Source: Mariniblastus sp. (lineage in GTDB: Bacteria > Planctomycetota > Planctomycetia > Pirellulales > Pirellulaceae). From it: a stretch of 64,000 nt of DNA. Each line of letters starts with the position of its first letter. Positions within the stretch are counted from its first letter, which is position 1. The notes beneath the pieces were generated by a model that saw nothing but the letters and a program-made list of their open reading frames with translations, was not told where the DNA came from and made no database searches. Of the stretch, positions 29,056 to 36,491 are shown piece after piece. The stretch spans positions 62,001 to 126,000 of the forward strand of contig JAKVBG010000002.1 in assembly GCA_022447605.1 (NCBI GenBank), written 5' to 3'. The position numbers and the translations under genes are program-made.

Positions 29056-32000
29056 ATGAACCGGTTGGACCAGAAAATGTCTGACAGCCCGGACGAAGTC
29101 CGGCGCGTTCTCAGCCTGGTAGGCATCCAGAACCCGGACCGGGCCGAGGCGAACCTGCAGGCCATTCGGCAGAGTGGCATGCCGGAAGACCTGTTCGTGG
29201 CGTTGTGGCAACAGTTGCAGGAGCACCTGGCTGCCAGCAGTGACCCGGACATGGCGCTGAACAATCTGGAGCGGTTTGTATTGGCCGCCCGTAGCCCCCA
29301 GGCGATGGCGGCCCTGCTGGATCGTGATCGTACCGGTTTGCCGATCCTGCTGACGATCTTTTCCACCAGCCAGTATCTCAGTGACCAGCTGATCCGTGAC
29401 ACCGAGAGTTATGATTACCTGCGGATGACGGAGGGCCAGCTGCATGCGCGGCATATCCTGGTGGACGAACTGGGAGACGAGATGCGCAGTGCTCGCGACG
29501 AAGCGGGGGCGATGCAGATTCTCCGCCGTTTCAAACACCGTGAAACTTTGCGGATCGCCTTCGGTGATATCATTGTCCAGCACCGCATCGAGCAGGTGAC
29601 CGAGCAGATCTCCTGGGTGGCCGAGGCGATCGCCGAAGCGGCGCTACAATACTGCGTTCGGGTCCTGGACCAGAAGTATGGACGGCCGCTGAACCAGTCG
29701 GGGGAACGCTGCGGCTACGTCATCCTGGCGATGGGAAAGCTGGGTGGCAGCGAATTGAATTACTCCAGTGACATCGACCTGGTGATGGTCTACGAAGAAG
29801 AGGGACAGACGGACAGGCAGAAAGAAAATGCCAGGTATTTTGAACGGTTGACCCGGGATTTCAATCGGCTGTTGACCGAGACGACCTCGTTGGGAGCCGC
29901 TTACCGGGTCGATCTTCGCTTGCGGCCGGAGGGGAGCAAGGGGCGGATTTGCAACCCGGTCTCGTTCATGTTGCGGTACTACGATCTACAGGGACGGACG
30001 TGGGAGCGGCAGGCGCTGATCAAGGCCCGGCCGGTGGCCGGCGATCGACAACTGGGCAACCGGCTGTTGGAACAACTGCAGCCCTGGATTTACCAGCGGG
30101 TTGTCAACCAGGTCGACATCGGCAGCATCAAAGCGTTGAAGCGACAGATCGAGCGCCGGGCCCAGGTGGCAGGTGAACAACGGACGAATATCAAGACGGG
30201 GCATGGCGGAATCCGGGATGTCGAGTTCGTGATCCAGTTCCTGCAACTGCTCAACGGTTGGGCTTCGACCGAGGTGAGGTCGCCCAATACGCTGGAAGCG
30301 ATCCGGGAATTGCAGTCGGCCGAGATCCTGTCGCGGCAAGAGGCCCAGCTGCTGATCCAGAATTATGGCTGGTTGAGAAAGCTGGAACACCGTTTGCAGA
30401 TCATGTACGACCTGCAGACCCACACGTTACCCGAGTCGAGTGAGGAGCTGGAGAAGATCGCTCGCCGCATGGGTTACCAGTTCTATTTTGGCCGGACCGC
30501 GCTGCAGCAATTTCGAGATGAACTGGTCGAAGTGACCCGGGTCAACCGGAAGATTCTCGACCATCTTCTGCACCAGGGGTTCGGTTTTTCGGAGGAGGGT
30601 GCCGAGGCCGATGTCGCACCGGTTGTCGACCTGGTGCTTGAGCCGAGCCCCAGCGATTCGATGATCGAGAGGACCTTAAGGCCGTTTGGCATCGAGCACC
30701 CGGACCAGGCGTACCGACTGCTGCAGACCTTGTCGGTAGAAAAAACGGTCTTCCTCTCGTCGCATCGTTGCCGGCATTTCCTGGCGTCGATCGTTGACCA
30801 ATTGCTGGCTGAAATTGCCTTGACCCCGGACCCCGATGCCACCCTGCGCGAACTGAGTAGCGTGACCGACTCGATCGGGGCCAAGGCCGTGTTGTGGGAA
30901 CTGTTCCGTTTTCAGCCGAATTCGATGCAGTTGTTTGTCCGGCTCTGTGCCTCGGGTGGATACCTCTCGGAGATTCTGCGACGGCGGCCGGGAATGATTG
31001 ATGACCTCGTCGATTCCCTCTGGATGCAACAGTTGCCCTCGCTGGAGTGGCTGCAAAATAACCTGAAAAGTTTGTTGCGAGGGGCGGTCGACCCGGGTCC
31101 CATCATTCACAGCTTCAAGAAAGCGATGCACATCCGGGTCGGTGTCCGTGACATCCTGGGCCGCGACCCGGTTTTCCAGACGCACCGGGCGCTCTCCGAT
31201 GTGGCCCAGGTCTGCCTCGAATCGATGACCGATGCCTCGCTCCGTCGGCTGGAGCAGAAATATTCCAACGGGGCTGCTGTCGAGGACACGGGTCGGAACG
31301 GGTCCTTCGTGATTCTCGGCCTGGGGAAAATTGGCGGCCGCGAACCGAATTACCATAGTGATATCGACGTCATCTTCCTGTTTGACAGCGATGCTGACGA
31401 ACCGGGTCAGCGGACGACCAGCGACCAGCACTTCTACAGTGAAGTGGCGGCGGCCGTCACGCGGGCCGTGACGACGGCCGGTCCCGACGGCCGATTGTAC
31501 GAGATGGACAGTCGCCTGCGGCCGACCGGCCAAAGTGGTTCGCTGGCCGTGTCGTTTGCCGAGTTTCAACGTTATTTTGCCACCGGCGCCGGCCATTTGT
31601 GGGAGCGCCAGGCGCTCTGCAAAGCGCGGCCCATCTACGGGCAATCCGACCAGCGGGATCGCGCCATGCAGCTGGTCCAGGAGGCGATCCGGGCCGAACC
31701 GTGGCGGCCTGAAAACGGATCGGAAATCCGCAAGATGCGTTACCGGATGCAGGAAGATTGTTCGGCGGGCAACTTGAAACGGGGAGTGGGTGGTACGGTC
31801 GACGTCGAATTCCTGATCCAGATGCTGCAGCTCAAACACGCCGATCAGTCGGAACTGTTGGTTCCCGGGACCCTGGATGCCATCCGGGCCCTCGAGATGC
31901 ACGGTGTACTGGCTGCGGAAACGGCCGGGCAGTTGGCGGCCAACTACGAGACATTGCGAAGTGTCGAATCGCGTCTGCGGCTGATGAACACGACGGCCCG

Positions 32001-32148
32001 TCACGATCTGCCGGGCGACCCGGCAGGGCTGGCCCGGCTGGTTTTCCTGTTGCGGCTGGATAACGTCCAGGAACTGTTGGACCTGGTGGACGAGGCGCGC
32101 CGTGGCAACCGTGCGATCTTTGAATCGATCTTCGACCAGCAGGGGTGA
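29056..32148 (+). CDS. glnE: Bifunctional glutamine synthetase adenylyltransferase/deadenylase
   Basis: 1030 residues, the usual size for GlnE. Two nucleotidyltransferase domains in tandem: GKLGGSELNYSSDIDLVMVY near residue 225 and GKIGGREPNYHSDIDVIFLF near 755, each with the DxD metal pair, and each followed by GxxDVEFxxQ (GIRDVEFVIQFLQLL; TVDVEFLIQMLQLK). One domain adenylylates and the other deadenylylates glutamine synthetase in response to nitrogen status through PII. No PII or glnA gene in the window. Its stop lies in a 15-bp tandem duplication. Confidence 0.95.
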   Translation: MNRLDQKMSDSPDEVRRVLSLVGIQNPDRAEANLQAIRQSGMPEDLFVALWQQLQEHLAASSDPDMALNNLERFVLAARSPQAMAALLDRDRTGLPILLTIFSTSQYLSDQLIRDTESYDYLRMTEGQLHARHILVDELGDEMRSARDEAGAMQILRRFKHRETLRIAFGDIIVQHRIEQVTEQISWVAEAIAEAALQYCVRVLDQKYGRPLNQSGERCGYVILAMGKLGGSELNYSSDIDLVMVYEEEGQTDRQKENARYFERLTRDFNRLLTETTSLGAAYRVDLRLRPEGSKGRICNPVSFMLRYYDLQGRTWERQALIKARPVAGDRQLGNRLLEQLQPWIYQRVVNQVDIGSIKALKRQIERRAQVAGEQRTNIKTGHGGIRDVEFVIQFLQLLNGWASTEVRSPNTLEAIRELQSAEILSRQEAQLLIQNYGWLRKLEHRLQIMYDLQTHTLPESSEELEKIARRMGYQFYFGRTALQQFRDELVEVTRVNRKILDHLLHQGFGFSEEGAEADVAPVVDLVLEPSPSDSMIERTLRPFGIEHPDQAYRLLQTLSVEKTVFLSSHRCRHFLASIVDQLLAEIALTPDPDATLRELSSVTDSIGAKAVLWELFRFQPNSMQLFVRLCASGGYLSEILRRRPGMIDDLVDSLWMQQLPSLEWLQNNLKSLLRGAVDPGPIIHSFKKAMHIRVGVRDILGRDPVFQTHRALSDVAQVCLESMTDASLRRLEQKYSNGAAVEDTGRNGSFVILGLGKIGGREPNYHSDIDVIFLFDSDADEPGQRTTSDQHFYSEVAAAVTRAVTTAGPDGRLYEMDSRLRPTGQSGSLAVSFAEFQRYFATGAGHLWERQALCKARPIYGQSDQRDRAMQLVQEAIRAEPWRPENGSEIRKMRYRMQEDCSAGNLKRGVGGTVDVEFLIQMLQLKHADQSELLVPGTLDAIRALEMHGVLAAETAGQLAANYETLRSVESRLRLMNTTARHDLPGDPAGLARLVFLLRLDNVQELLDLVDEARRGNRAIFESIFDQQG

Positions 32149-32164
32149 CACCAGCAGGGGTGAC
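32135..32164. repeat. Perfect 15-bp tandem duplication at the glnE stop
   Basis: ACCAGCAGGGGTGAC occurs at 32135-32149 and 32150-32164. The unit contains the glnE stop codon, so the duplication added an untranslated copy, ending at the stop codon of convergent cysK. It reads as a recent slippage or repair event. Confidence 0.8.
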
Positions 32165-33126
32165 TATTCCGACGGGTAGAGCGAGGTGGAAAGATACCGT
32201 TCACCCAGGTCGGGCAGGATCACGACCACCATCTTCCCCTCGTTTTCCGGTCGCTTGGCGACTTCGATGGCGGCATAGGCCGCTGCCCCACAGCTGATCC
32301 CGCAGAACAGGCCTTCCTTGGTCGACAGGTCGCGCGTCATCTGGATGCAATCTTCATCCCGTACGTGGAACACCTCGTCGATCACGCCGGTATTGAGGAC
32401 GTCCGGGATAAAACCGGCGCCGATCCCCTGGATCGTATGTTTGCCCGGTTGCAATTCGTCACCGTTGCGGTGCTGGGAAATCACCGGGCTGTTGAGTGGT
32501 TCCACGGCGATCGCTTGCAGGTCCGGCTTGTAACCCTTGAGGACCTCGCCGCAACCGGTGATCGTGCCGCCCGTCCCGACACCCGAGACGAAGATGTCGA
32601 TTTCACCTGCCGTGTCGCGCCAGATCTCCTCGGCCGTCGTTTTCCGGTGGATCTCCGGGTTGGCCGGGTTCTTGAACTGTTGGGGCATGTAATGGTTCTC
32701 CTCGGACTCGGCAATCTCGGTTGCCCTGCGAACCGCCCCGGGCATCCCTTCGGCGGCCGGGGTGAGGATTACCTCCGCCCCCAGGGCTCTTAGCAAGCGA
32801 CGTCGTTCGATCGACATACTTTCCGGCATGCAGACCCGCAACTTGTAGCCCCGCGCGGCGCAGACATAGGCCAGGGCGATCCCGGTGTTGCCGCTGGTCG
32901 GTTCAATCACCACTGTATCCTGGTTGATCTTTCCATCGCGCTCGGCCGCATCAATCATGGCTCGACCGATCCGGTCCTTGACGCTCCACAGCGGGTTCAT
33001 GTTTTCCACTTTGGCAACGACCGTAGCGACACAGCCCTGTGAGACGTTTCTCAACTTGACGAGTGGGGTATTGCCAATGCACTGCGTGATTTCTTCATGA
33101 ATGCGCGGCGACGTGGATGTCTTCAT
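32164..33126 (-). CDS. cysK: Cysteine synthase (O-acetylserine sulfhydrylase)
   Basis: 320 residues. PLP lysine Lys50 in [11 protein letters not shown], substrate loop [10 protein letters not shown], phosphate-binding [10 protein letters not shown] and the C-terminal block [11 protein letters not shown] are present. Makes cysteine from O-acetylserine and sulfide. Start set at ATG 33126, preceded by AAAGGA, which gives the normal N-terminus ([16 protein letters not shown]); the longer frame adds 60 residues of no protein character. The usual NPxxSVKDR has Trp where Ala or Gly is common, a minor variation. Convergent with glnE. Confidence 0.95.
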   Translation of the reverse strand: MKTSTSPRIHEEITQCIGNTPLVKLRNVSQGCVATVVAKVENMNPLWSVKDRIGRAMIDAAERDGKINQDTVVIEPTSGNTGIALAYVCAARGYKLRVCMPESMSIERRRLLRALGAEVILTPAAEGMPGAVRRATEIAESEENHYMPQQFKNPANPEIHRKTTAEEIWRDTAGEIDIFVSGVGTGGTITGCGEVLKGYKPDLQAIAVEPLNSPVISQHRNGDELQPGKHTIQGIGAGFIPDVLNTGVIDEVFHVRDEDCIQMTRDLSTKEGLFCGISCGAAAYAAIEVAKRPENEGKMVVVILPDLGERYLSTSLYPSE

Positions 33127-33335
33127 GTTCAATTCCTTTGAGTCAAAAGTGATAGCAGTTTTCTGCAGCCAGCTCGAGGTGACCCGCGGTGAGCCGATTG
33201 GCAGTATAGCAAAGCCGTTAATTAAAGGGAAACTTGCTGTCGCCTGGCGGGGAAGGGGACGATTTCCATCCGTTTCCAAAAAAACGGGCGCCCGTTGGAC
33301 AGGCATCGAGTGAAACGGCCGATGATAAGATTGTC

Positions 33336-34085
33336 ATGGAAACCACTTTACATCAACAACTGAAAGAAAAATTTCGCGAACCGGGCAGCGAGATCGAGGT
33401 CAAGGTAGGCCGTTACCGGATCGACGTGGTCAATGGGCAGCGCCTGGTCGAAATTCAGCGGAGCGGGCTGGCCGCCATTCGCGACAAGATCCAAATCCTG
33501 TTGAAGGATTTCGAAGTCGACGTTGTGAAACCGCTGATTGTTCGCAAACGGCTGATCAAGTTCGACAAGGAAGGCGGGAAGATCGTGGATCAGCGGTGGA
33601 GCCCGCGGCGCGGATCGATCCTCGACCTGTTTGACGAATTACTCTATTTTACGCGGGTCTTCCCACACCCCAACCTGAGGTTGATCGCGCCCCTGATCGA
33701 AATTGAAGAACACCGTTACCCGGGGCACGGCAAGCGACGTCGACGACGGAAAGGGGATTTCGAAGTGAAAGACCGGTTCCTGTCGAAGATGCACGGGGTG
33801 GAGACGTTTCAGACGGCGGCCGACCTGCACCGCCTGATGCCGGCCGATCTTCCGACGCCCTTTGATTCGGCCCACCTGGCGACCGGGTTGGGAATCGATC
33901 GCTGGATTGCCCAGCGGATTGCCTATGTCCTGAGGCACACCGGCAGCGCCAAGCTGGTGGGCAAGAAAGGGAATACGAATCTGTTCAAGCTGGTGAGGCA
34001 GGTTTCGGGCCGTCGGCGCAGCAAGAAGAAAACAGTTGCGGCTTCCAGAAAACGAGCCGCCGCGCGCAAAAACTCGGTGGCTTGA
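33336..34085 (+). CDS. Putative PD-(D/E)xK-like nuclease-fold protein with basic tail
   Basis: 249 residues. Residues about 15-70 read EIEVKVGRYRIDVVNGQRLVEIQ…KIQILLKDFEVDVVKPLIVRKRL, with Asp followed at a short distance by ExQ on a second strand, the layout of PD-(D/E)xK nuclease cores. The middle (about 85-210) includes a helical, winged-helix-like segment (FDSAHLATGLGIDRWIAQRIAYVLRHTGSAKLVGKKGN). The last 25 residues are Lys/Arg/Ala-rich (RRRSKKKTVAASRKRAAARK), like histone-H1-type tails. Probably DNA binding; nuclease activity is inferred from motif only. No annotated family recognised. Divergent from cysK. Confidence 0.6.
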   Translation: METTLHQQLKEKFREPGSEIEVKVGRYRIDVVNGQRLVEIQRSGLAAIRDKIQILLKDFEVDVVKPLIVRKRLIKFDKEGGKIVDQRWSPRRGSILDLFDELLYFTRVFPHPNLRLIAPLIEIEEHRYPGHGKRRRRRKGDFEVKDRFLSKMHGVETFQTAADLHRLMPADLPTPFDSAHLATGLGIDRWIAQRIAYVLRHTGSAKLVGKKGNTNLFKLVRQVSGRRRSKKKTVAASRKRAAARKNSVA

Positions 34086-34232
34086 GAGCGCAGCAGGCCA
34101 GGGGAGAAGCATACCGCAGGCATGTAAGCCGTGTCGTTCCCAAGACGAGTGGTCGGACGTTACGGGTGCCTGTCGGCGACCGTTTTATTCGGTATGGAGC
34201 AAGAAGTAAGAAGACCCGCGTTTGTGCCAGCG

Positions 34233-35012
34233 CTACGCGTTGGAGTGGGCCTTGGATCTCGATTCACGCAGCCCGCGGCTGAGGATGTCCCGCAACAGTG
34301 GCGAGTAATCTTCGAACTTGGCCTCGTCGGGGGCACCCTTGGAATACTGGTAGATGGCATCCCGTGGCTTTTTGCCCAACGAAATCAGTGTCGCGCTCAC
34401 CGTCCCGTAATCGTTGTCACGAATGACCATGCTCGGTCGGCCGGGCGCACTCGGGGCGCGTGCCAGGACCTTGCTGGCAACGGCCAGGAATTTGACGGGT
34501 GAATCGAGCGTCTGCAGTGTCAGCAAACGGCGAGCCATGTTGGCCCGCTCGTCACGGTGGTCATTCAGGTCACCATCGGAAATGATGCTCAAACCCCGGG
34601 GGAGTTCACTCACTTCGGTCTCTTCGCCCGAGTGGACGACCCAGGCACATTCCGGGTCTGCGATCACGTAATTGACCCCGTCATACTGCCCGCCATGCAG
34701 CTCTTCCAGACACATGTCGACGGCCAGACGGGCCGATCCGGTTTTCAGCATTTCCCGGCAGAGTACGCCACGGGAACGCGGGTTCATTGGGACGTTGTAT
34801 TTCCTGCGTCGGACGACCCCGATGAACATTCCGTTCTGGTTTACCCCGAGGTAGGTTCCATTGGTATTCTGGTCAATACTGGCCAAAACACGGGGTTTTC
34901 CGGACTGAATCGAGGGGGTCGGGCACAGGCGATCAAGCGGCTCGTCCCGGTTATAAGCGACTAAGAGAGGGGCTTCGGGAACCAGGTGATATACAACTGC
35001 CAACAGGCTCAT
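34233..35012 (-). CDS. NRDE/TANGO2-family protein
   Basis: 259 residues. The name-giving motif is present as VAYNRDEPLDR near the N-terminus, followed by family blocks GTYLGVNQNGMFIGVVRRR, SRGVLCREML, NYVIADPECAWVVHSGEE and LSIISDGDLND. TANGO2-like proteins have been linked to heme or lipid handling; precise biochemistry is uncertain. Members commonly start Met-Cys, but residue 2 here is Ser. Monocistronic, divergent from fabH. Confidence 0.85.
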   Translation of the reverse strand: MSLLAVVYHLVPEAPLLVAYNRDEPLDRLCPTPSIQSGKPRVLASIDQNTNGTYLGVNQNGMFIGVVRRRKYNVPMNPRSRGVLCREMLKTGSARLAVDMCLEELHGGQYDGVNYVIADPECAWVVHSGEETEVSELPRGLSIISDGDLNDHRDERANMARRLLTLQTLDSPVKFLAVASKVLARAPSAPGRPSMVIRDNDYGTVSATLISLGKKPRDAIYQYSKGAPDEAKFEDYSPLLRDILSRGLRESRSKAHSNA

Positions 35013-35145
35013 AGATATTTTCGCTTAATTTCGATGATCGTGGACTGAATTTATGACGTGTGTCCCAATCTAACGGATTCAGACCGACAGAACACCCCAA
35101 AAAGTGGGGTAATAATGTCGATTTGAGACATCCTCGACGCGGTCT

Positions 35146-35168
35146 CCCACCCCGCTCGACGGGGTGGG
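35146..35168. promoter_or_regulatory. Strong stem-loop in the fabH upstream region
   Basis: CCCACCCCG and CGGGGTGGG pair perfectly over nine G-C-rich bases around the loop CTCGA. No T tract follows on either strand. It could be a rho-assisted terminator for readthrough from the left or a block between the divergent promoters. Confidence 0.5.
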
Positions 35169-35227
35169 TGGGAACGCCCTTCAGCCGACCTGGAGAATCG
35201 AATCAGGCCATTTTTCTTTCAGTCTGA

Positions 35228-35269
35228 ATGTCAAAATTCTGTCACGAAAGTGTCAAAAGCCCGTTAATT
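35228..35269 (+). promoter_or_regulatory. Pho-box-like repeat array and -10 upstream of fabH
   Basis: ATGTCAA (35228), CTGTCAC (35239) and GTGTCAA (35250) recur with an exact 11-base period, with mostly A/T spacers between the first units. This is the layout of PhoB/PhoP-type binding sites (CTGTCAT repeated every 11 bases). TTAATT at 35264-35269 follows the last repeat by about eight bases and may be the -10. It points at fabH, whose start is about 100 bases further. Confidence 0.45.
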
Positions 35270-35370
35270 TGATCTCTATGCTCTTCTGATTTAGGATTTT
35301 GTCTTATGGACCTCGGGGGGTTCGCATAAGATCTGCGGAAAGAAGATTGGGTCAAAAGGTTGATTTGCTG

Positions 35371-36420
35371 ATGTCAATCGCGACAGATAATAAAGAAAAA
35401 TCAAAGGGATCACTCTGGAATCGTTCGCTGCCGGGAATCCGCATCGTTTCGACCGGAATGTTTGCTCCCGATAACGAGGTTCGCAATGAGGACCTGGCCG
35501 AACTCGGCTACGATTCCGACTGGATCATCCAGCGAACCGGCATCAAGTCCCGCCGTCACGTGGAAGCGGATCAGGCTACCAGTGACATGGCGACCAACGC
35601 TGCCCGGGCTTGCCTGGAAAATGCGGGTGTCTCGCCGGATGAAATCGACCTGATTATTGTGGCGACGATGACGCCGGACCACTATACGCCGTCGGCCGCC
35701 TGTTTGACACAGGCGAAACTGGGCTGTCGTACAGCGGCTGCTTTCGACCTCAACGCGGCCTGCTCCGGTTTTGTCTACGCCATGACGACGGCCGGGAACA
35801 TTCTTTCGAACGGCAACTGTCAAAAGGCGCTGGTGATCGGTTCCGAGACGATGTCGATGGTGGTTGACCCACGGGACAAAAAGACCTATCCGCTGTTCGG
35901 AGACGCCGCTGGTGCGGTGCTACTGGAAGCGGATCCAAAGCCGGATGACGAGATGGCGCCCGGTTTCCTGACGTACCGTTTGGCCTCGGTGGGCGAGATG
36001 TCGGATTGCTTGCTCATTCCGGCAGGTGGCTCCCGCCAACCCCTTTCACAGGAGGCTTTGGACGAGCGGGGCCAGTACCTGCGGATGGACGGTCGCACCG
36101 TTTTCAAATGGGCCGTGCGGCTTGTCCCGGAAATCACCCGGGAGATGTTGGGGGCCGTCAACTTGACGTTGGATGATGTCGATTGGTTCATATATCACCA
36201 GGCCAACAAGCGGATTATCTATTCGGTAGCTGACGAACTGGGTGTCGACTTGGACAAGGTACTTATCAATCTCGAGAAGTATGGCAACACGTCGGCCGCC
36301 AGTATCCCGATCACGTTACACGAAGGACACTCCGCGGGTAGATTCAAACGAGGTGACCTGATTGCGATTGCCGGTTTTGGAGCCGGCTTGACGTGGGCCT
36401 CCGGTATCTTGCGCTGGTAA
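35371..36420 (+). CDS. fabH: 3-oxoacyl-ACP synthase III (FabH-type)
   Basis: 349 residues. Catalytic triad is visible: Cys131 in LNAACSGFVYAM, His276 in IYHQANKRI and Asn306 in EKYGNTSAAS. GDAAGAVLLE and the C-terminal GFGAGLTWAS block are as in KAS III. It condenses acetyl-CoA or a branched acyl-CoA with malonyl-ACP to start fatty-acid synthesis. Slightly longer than E. coli FabH owing to a hydrophilic N-terminal extension; start ATG 35371 chosen over an upstream non-ATG frame. No plsX, fabD or acpP neighbours, so it is not in a fab cluster. Confidence 0.9.
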   Translation: MSIATDNKEKSKGSLWNRSLPGIRIVSTGMFAPDNEVRNEDLAELGYDSDWIIQRTGIKSRRHVEADQATSDMATNAARACLENAGVSPDEIDLIIVATMTPDHYTPSAACLTQAKLGCRTAAAFDLNAACSGFVYAMTTAGNILSNGNCQKALVIGSETMSMVVDPRDKKTYPLFGDAAGAVLLEADPKPDDEMAPGFLTYRLASVGEMSDCLLIPAGGSRQPLSQEALDERGQYLRMDGRTVFKWAVRLVPEITREMLGAVNLTLDDVDWFIYHQANKRIIYSVADELGVDLDKVLINLEKYGNTSAASIPITLHEGHSAGRFKRGDLIAIAGFGAGLTWASGILRW

Positions 36421-36442
36421 GGGGTCGTGGCCCCTTCCTTTT
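36419..36442 (+). terminator. Intrinsic terminator after fabH
   Basis: AAGGGG (36419-36424, overlapping the stop codon) pairs with CCCCTT (36431-36436) across a six-base loop, followed by CCTTTT. A short but well-placed terminator. Confidence 0.6.
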
Positions 36443-36491
36443 ACCGAGTTGTTTTCGCCGCACCCCAGAGCCACCTTCGTCCAGAGTCACC

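Larger units (their letters stand above)
35013..35370. other. Divergent intergenic region, NRDE gene / fabH
   Basis: 358 bases containing, from left to right, a small hairpin ACCCC-N7-GGGGT (35094-35110), a perfect 9-bp stem-loop (35146-35168) and an array of three 11-bp TGTCA repeats (35228-35256). No coding sequence is convincing. Confidence 0.6.

Noticed and set aside
30676-32151. 491-codon open frame on the - strand opposite glnE
   Set aside because: Covers the second catalytic domain of glnE exactly in antisense; composition is His/Arg/Gln-rich and lacks domains.
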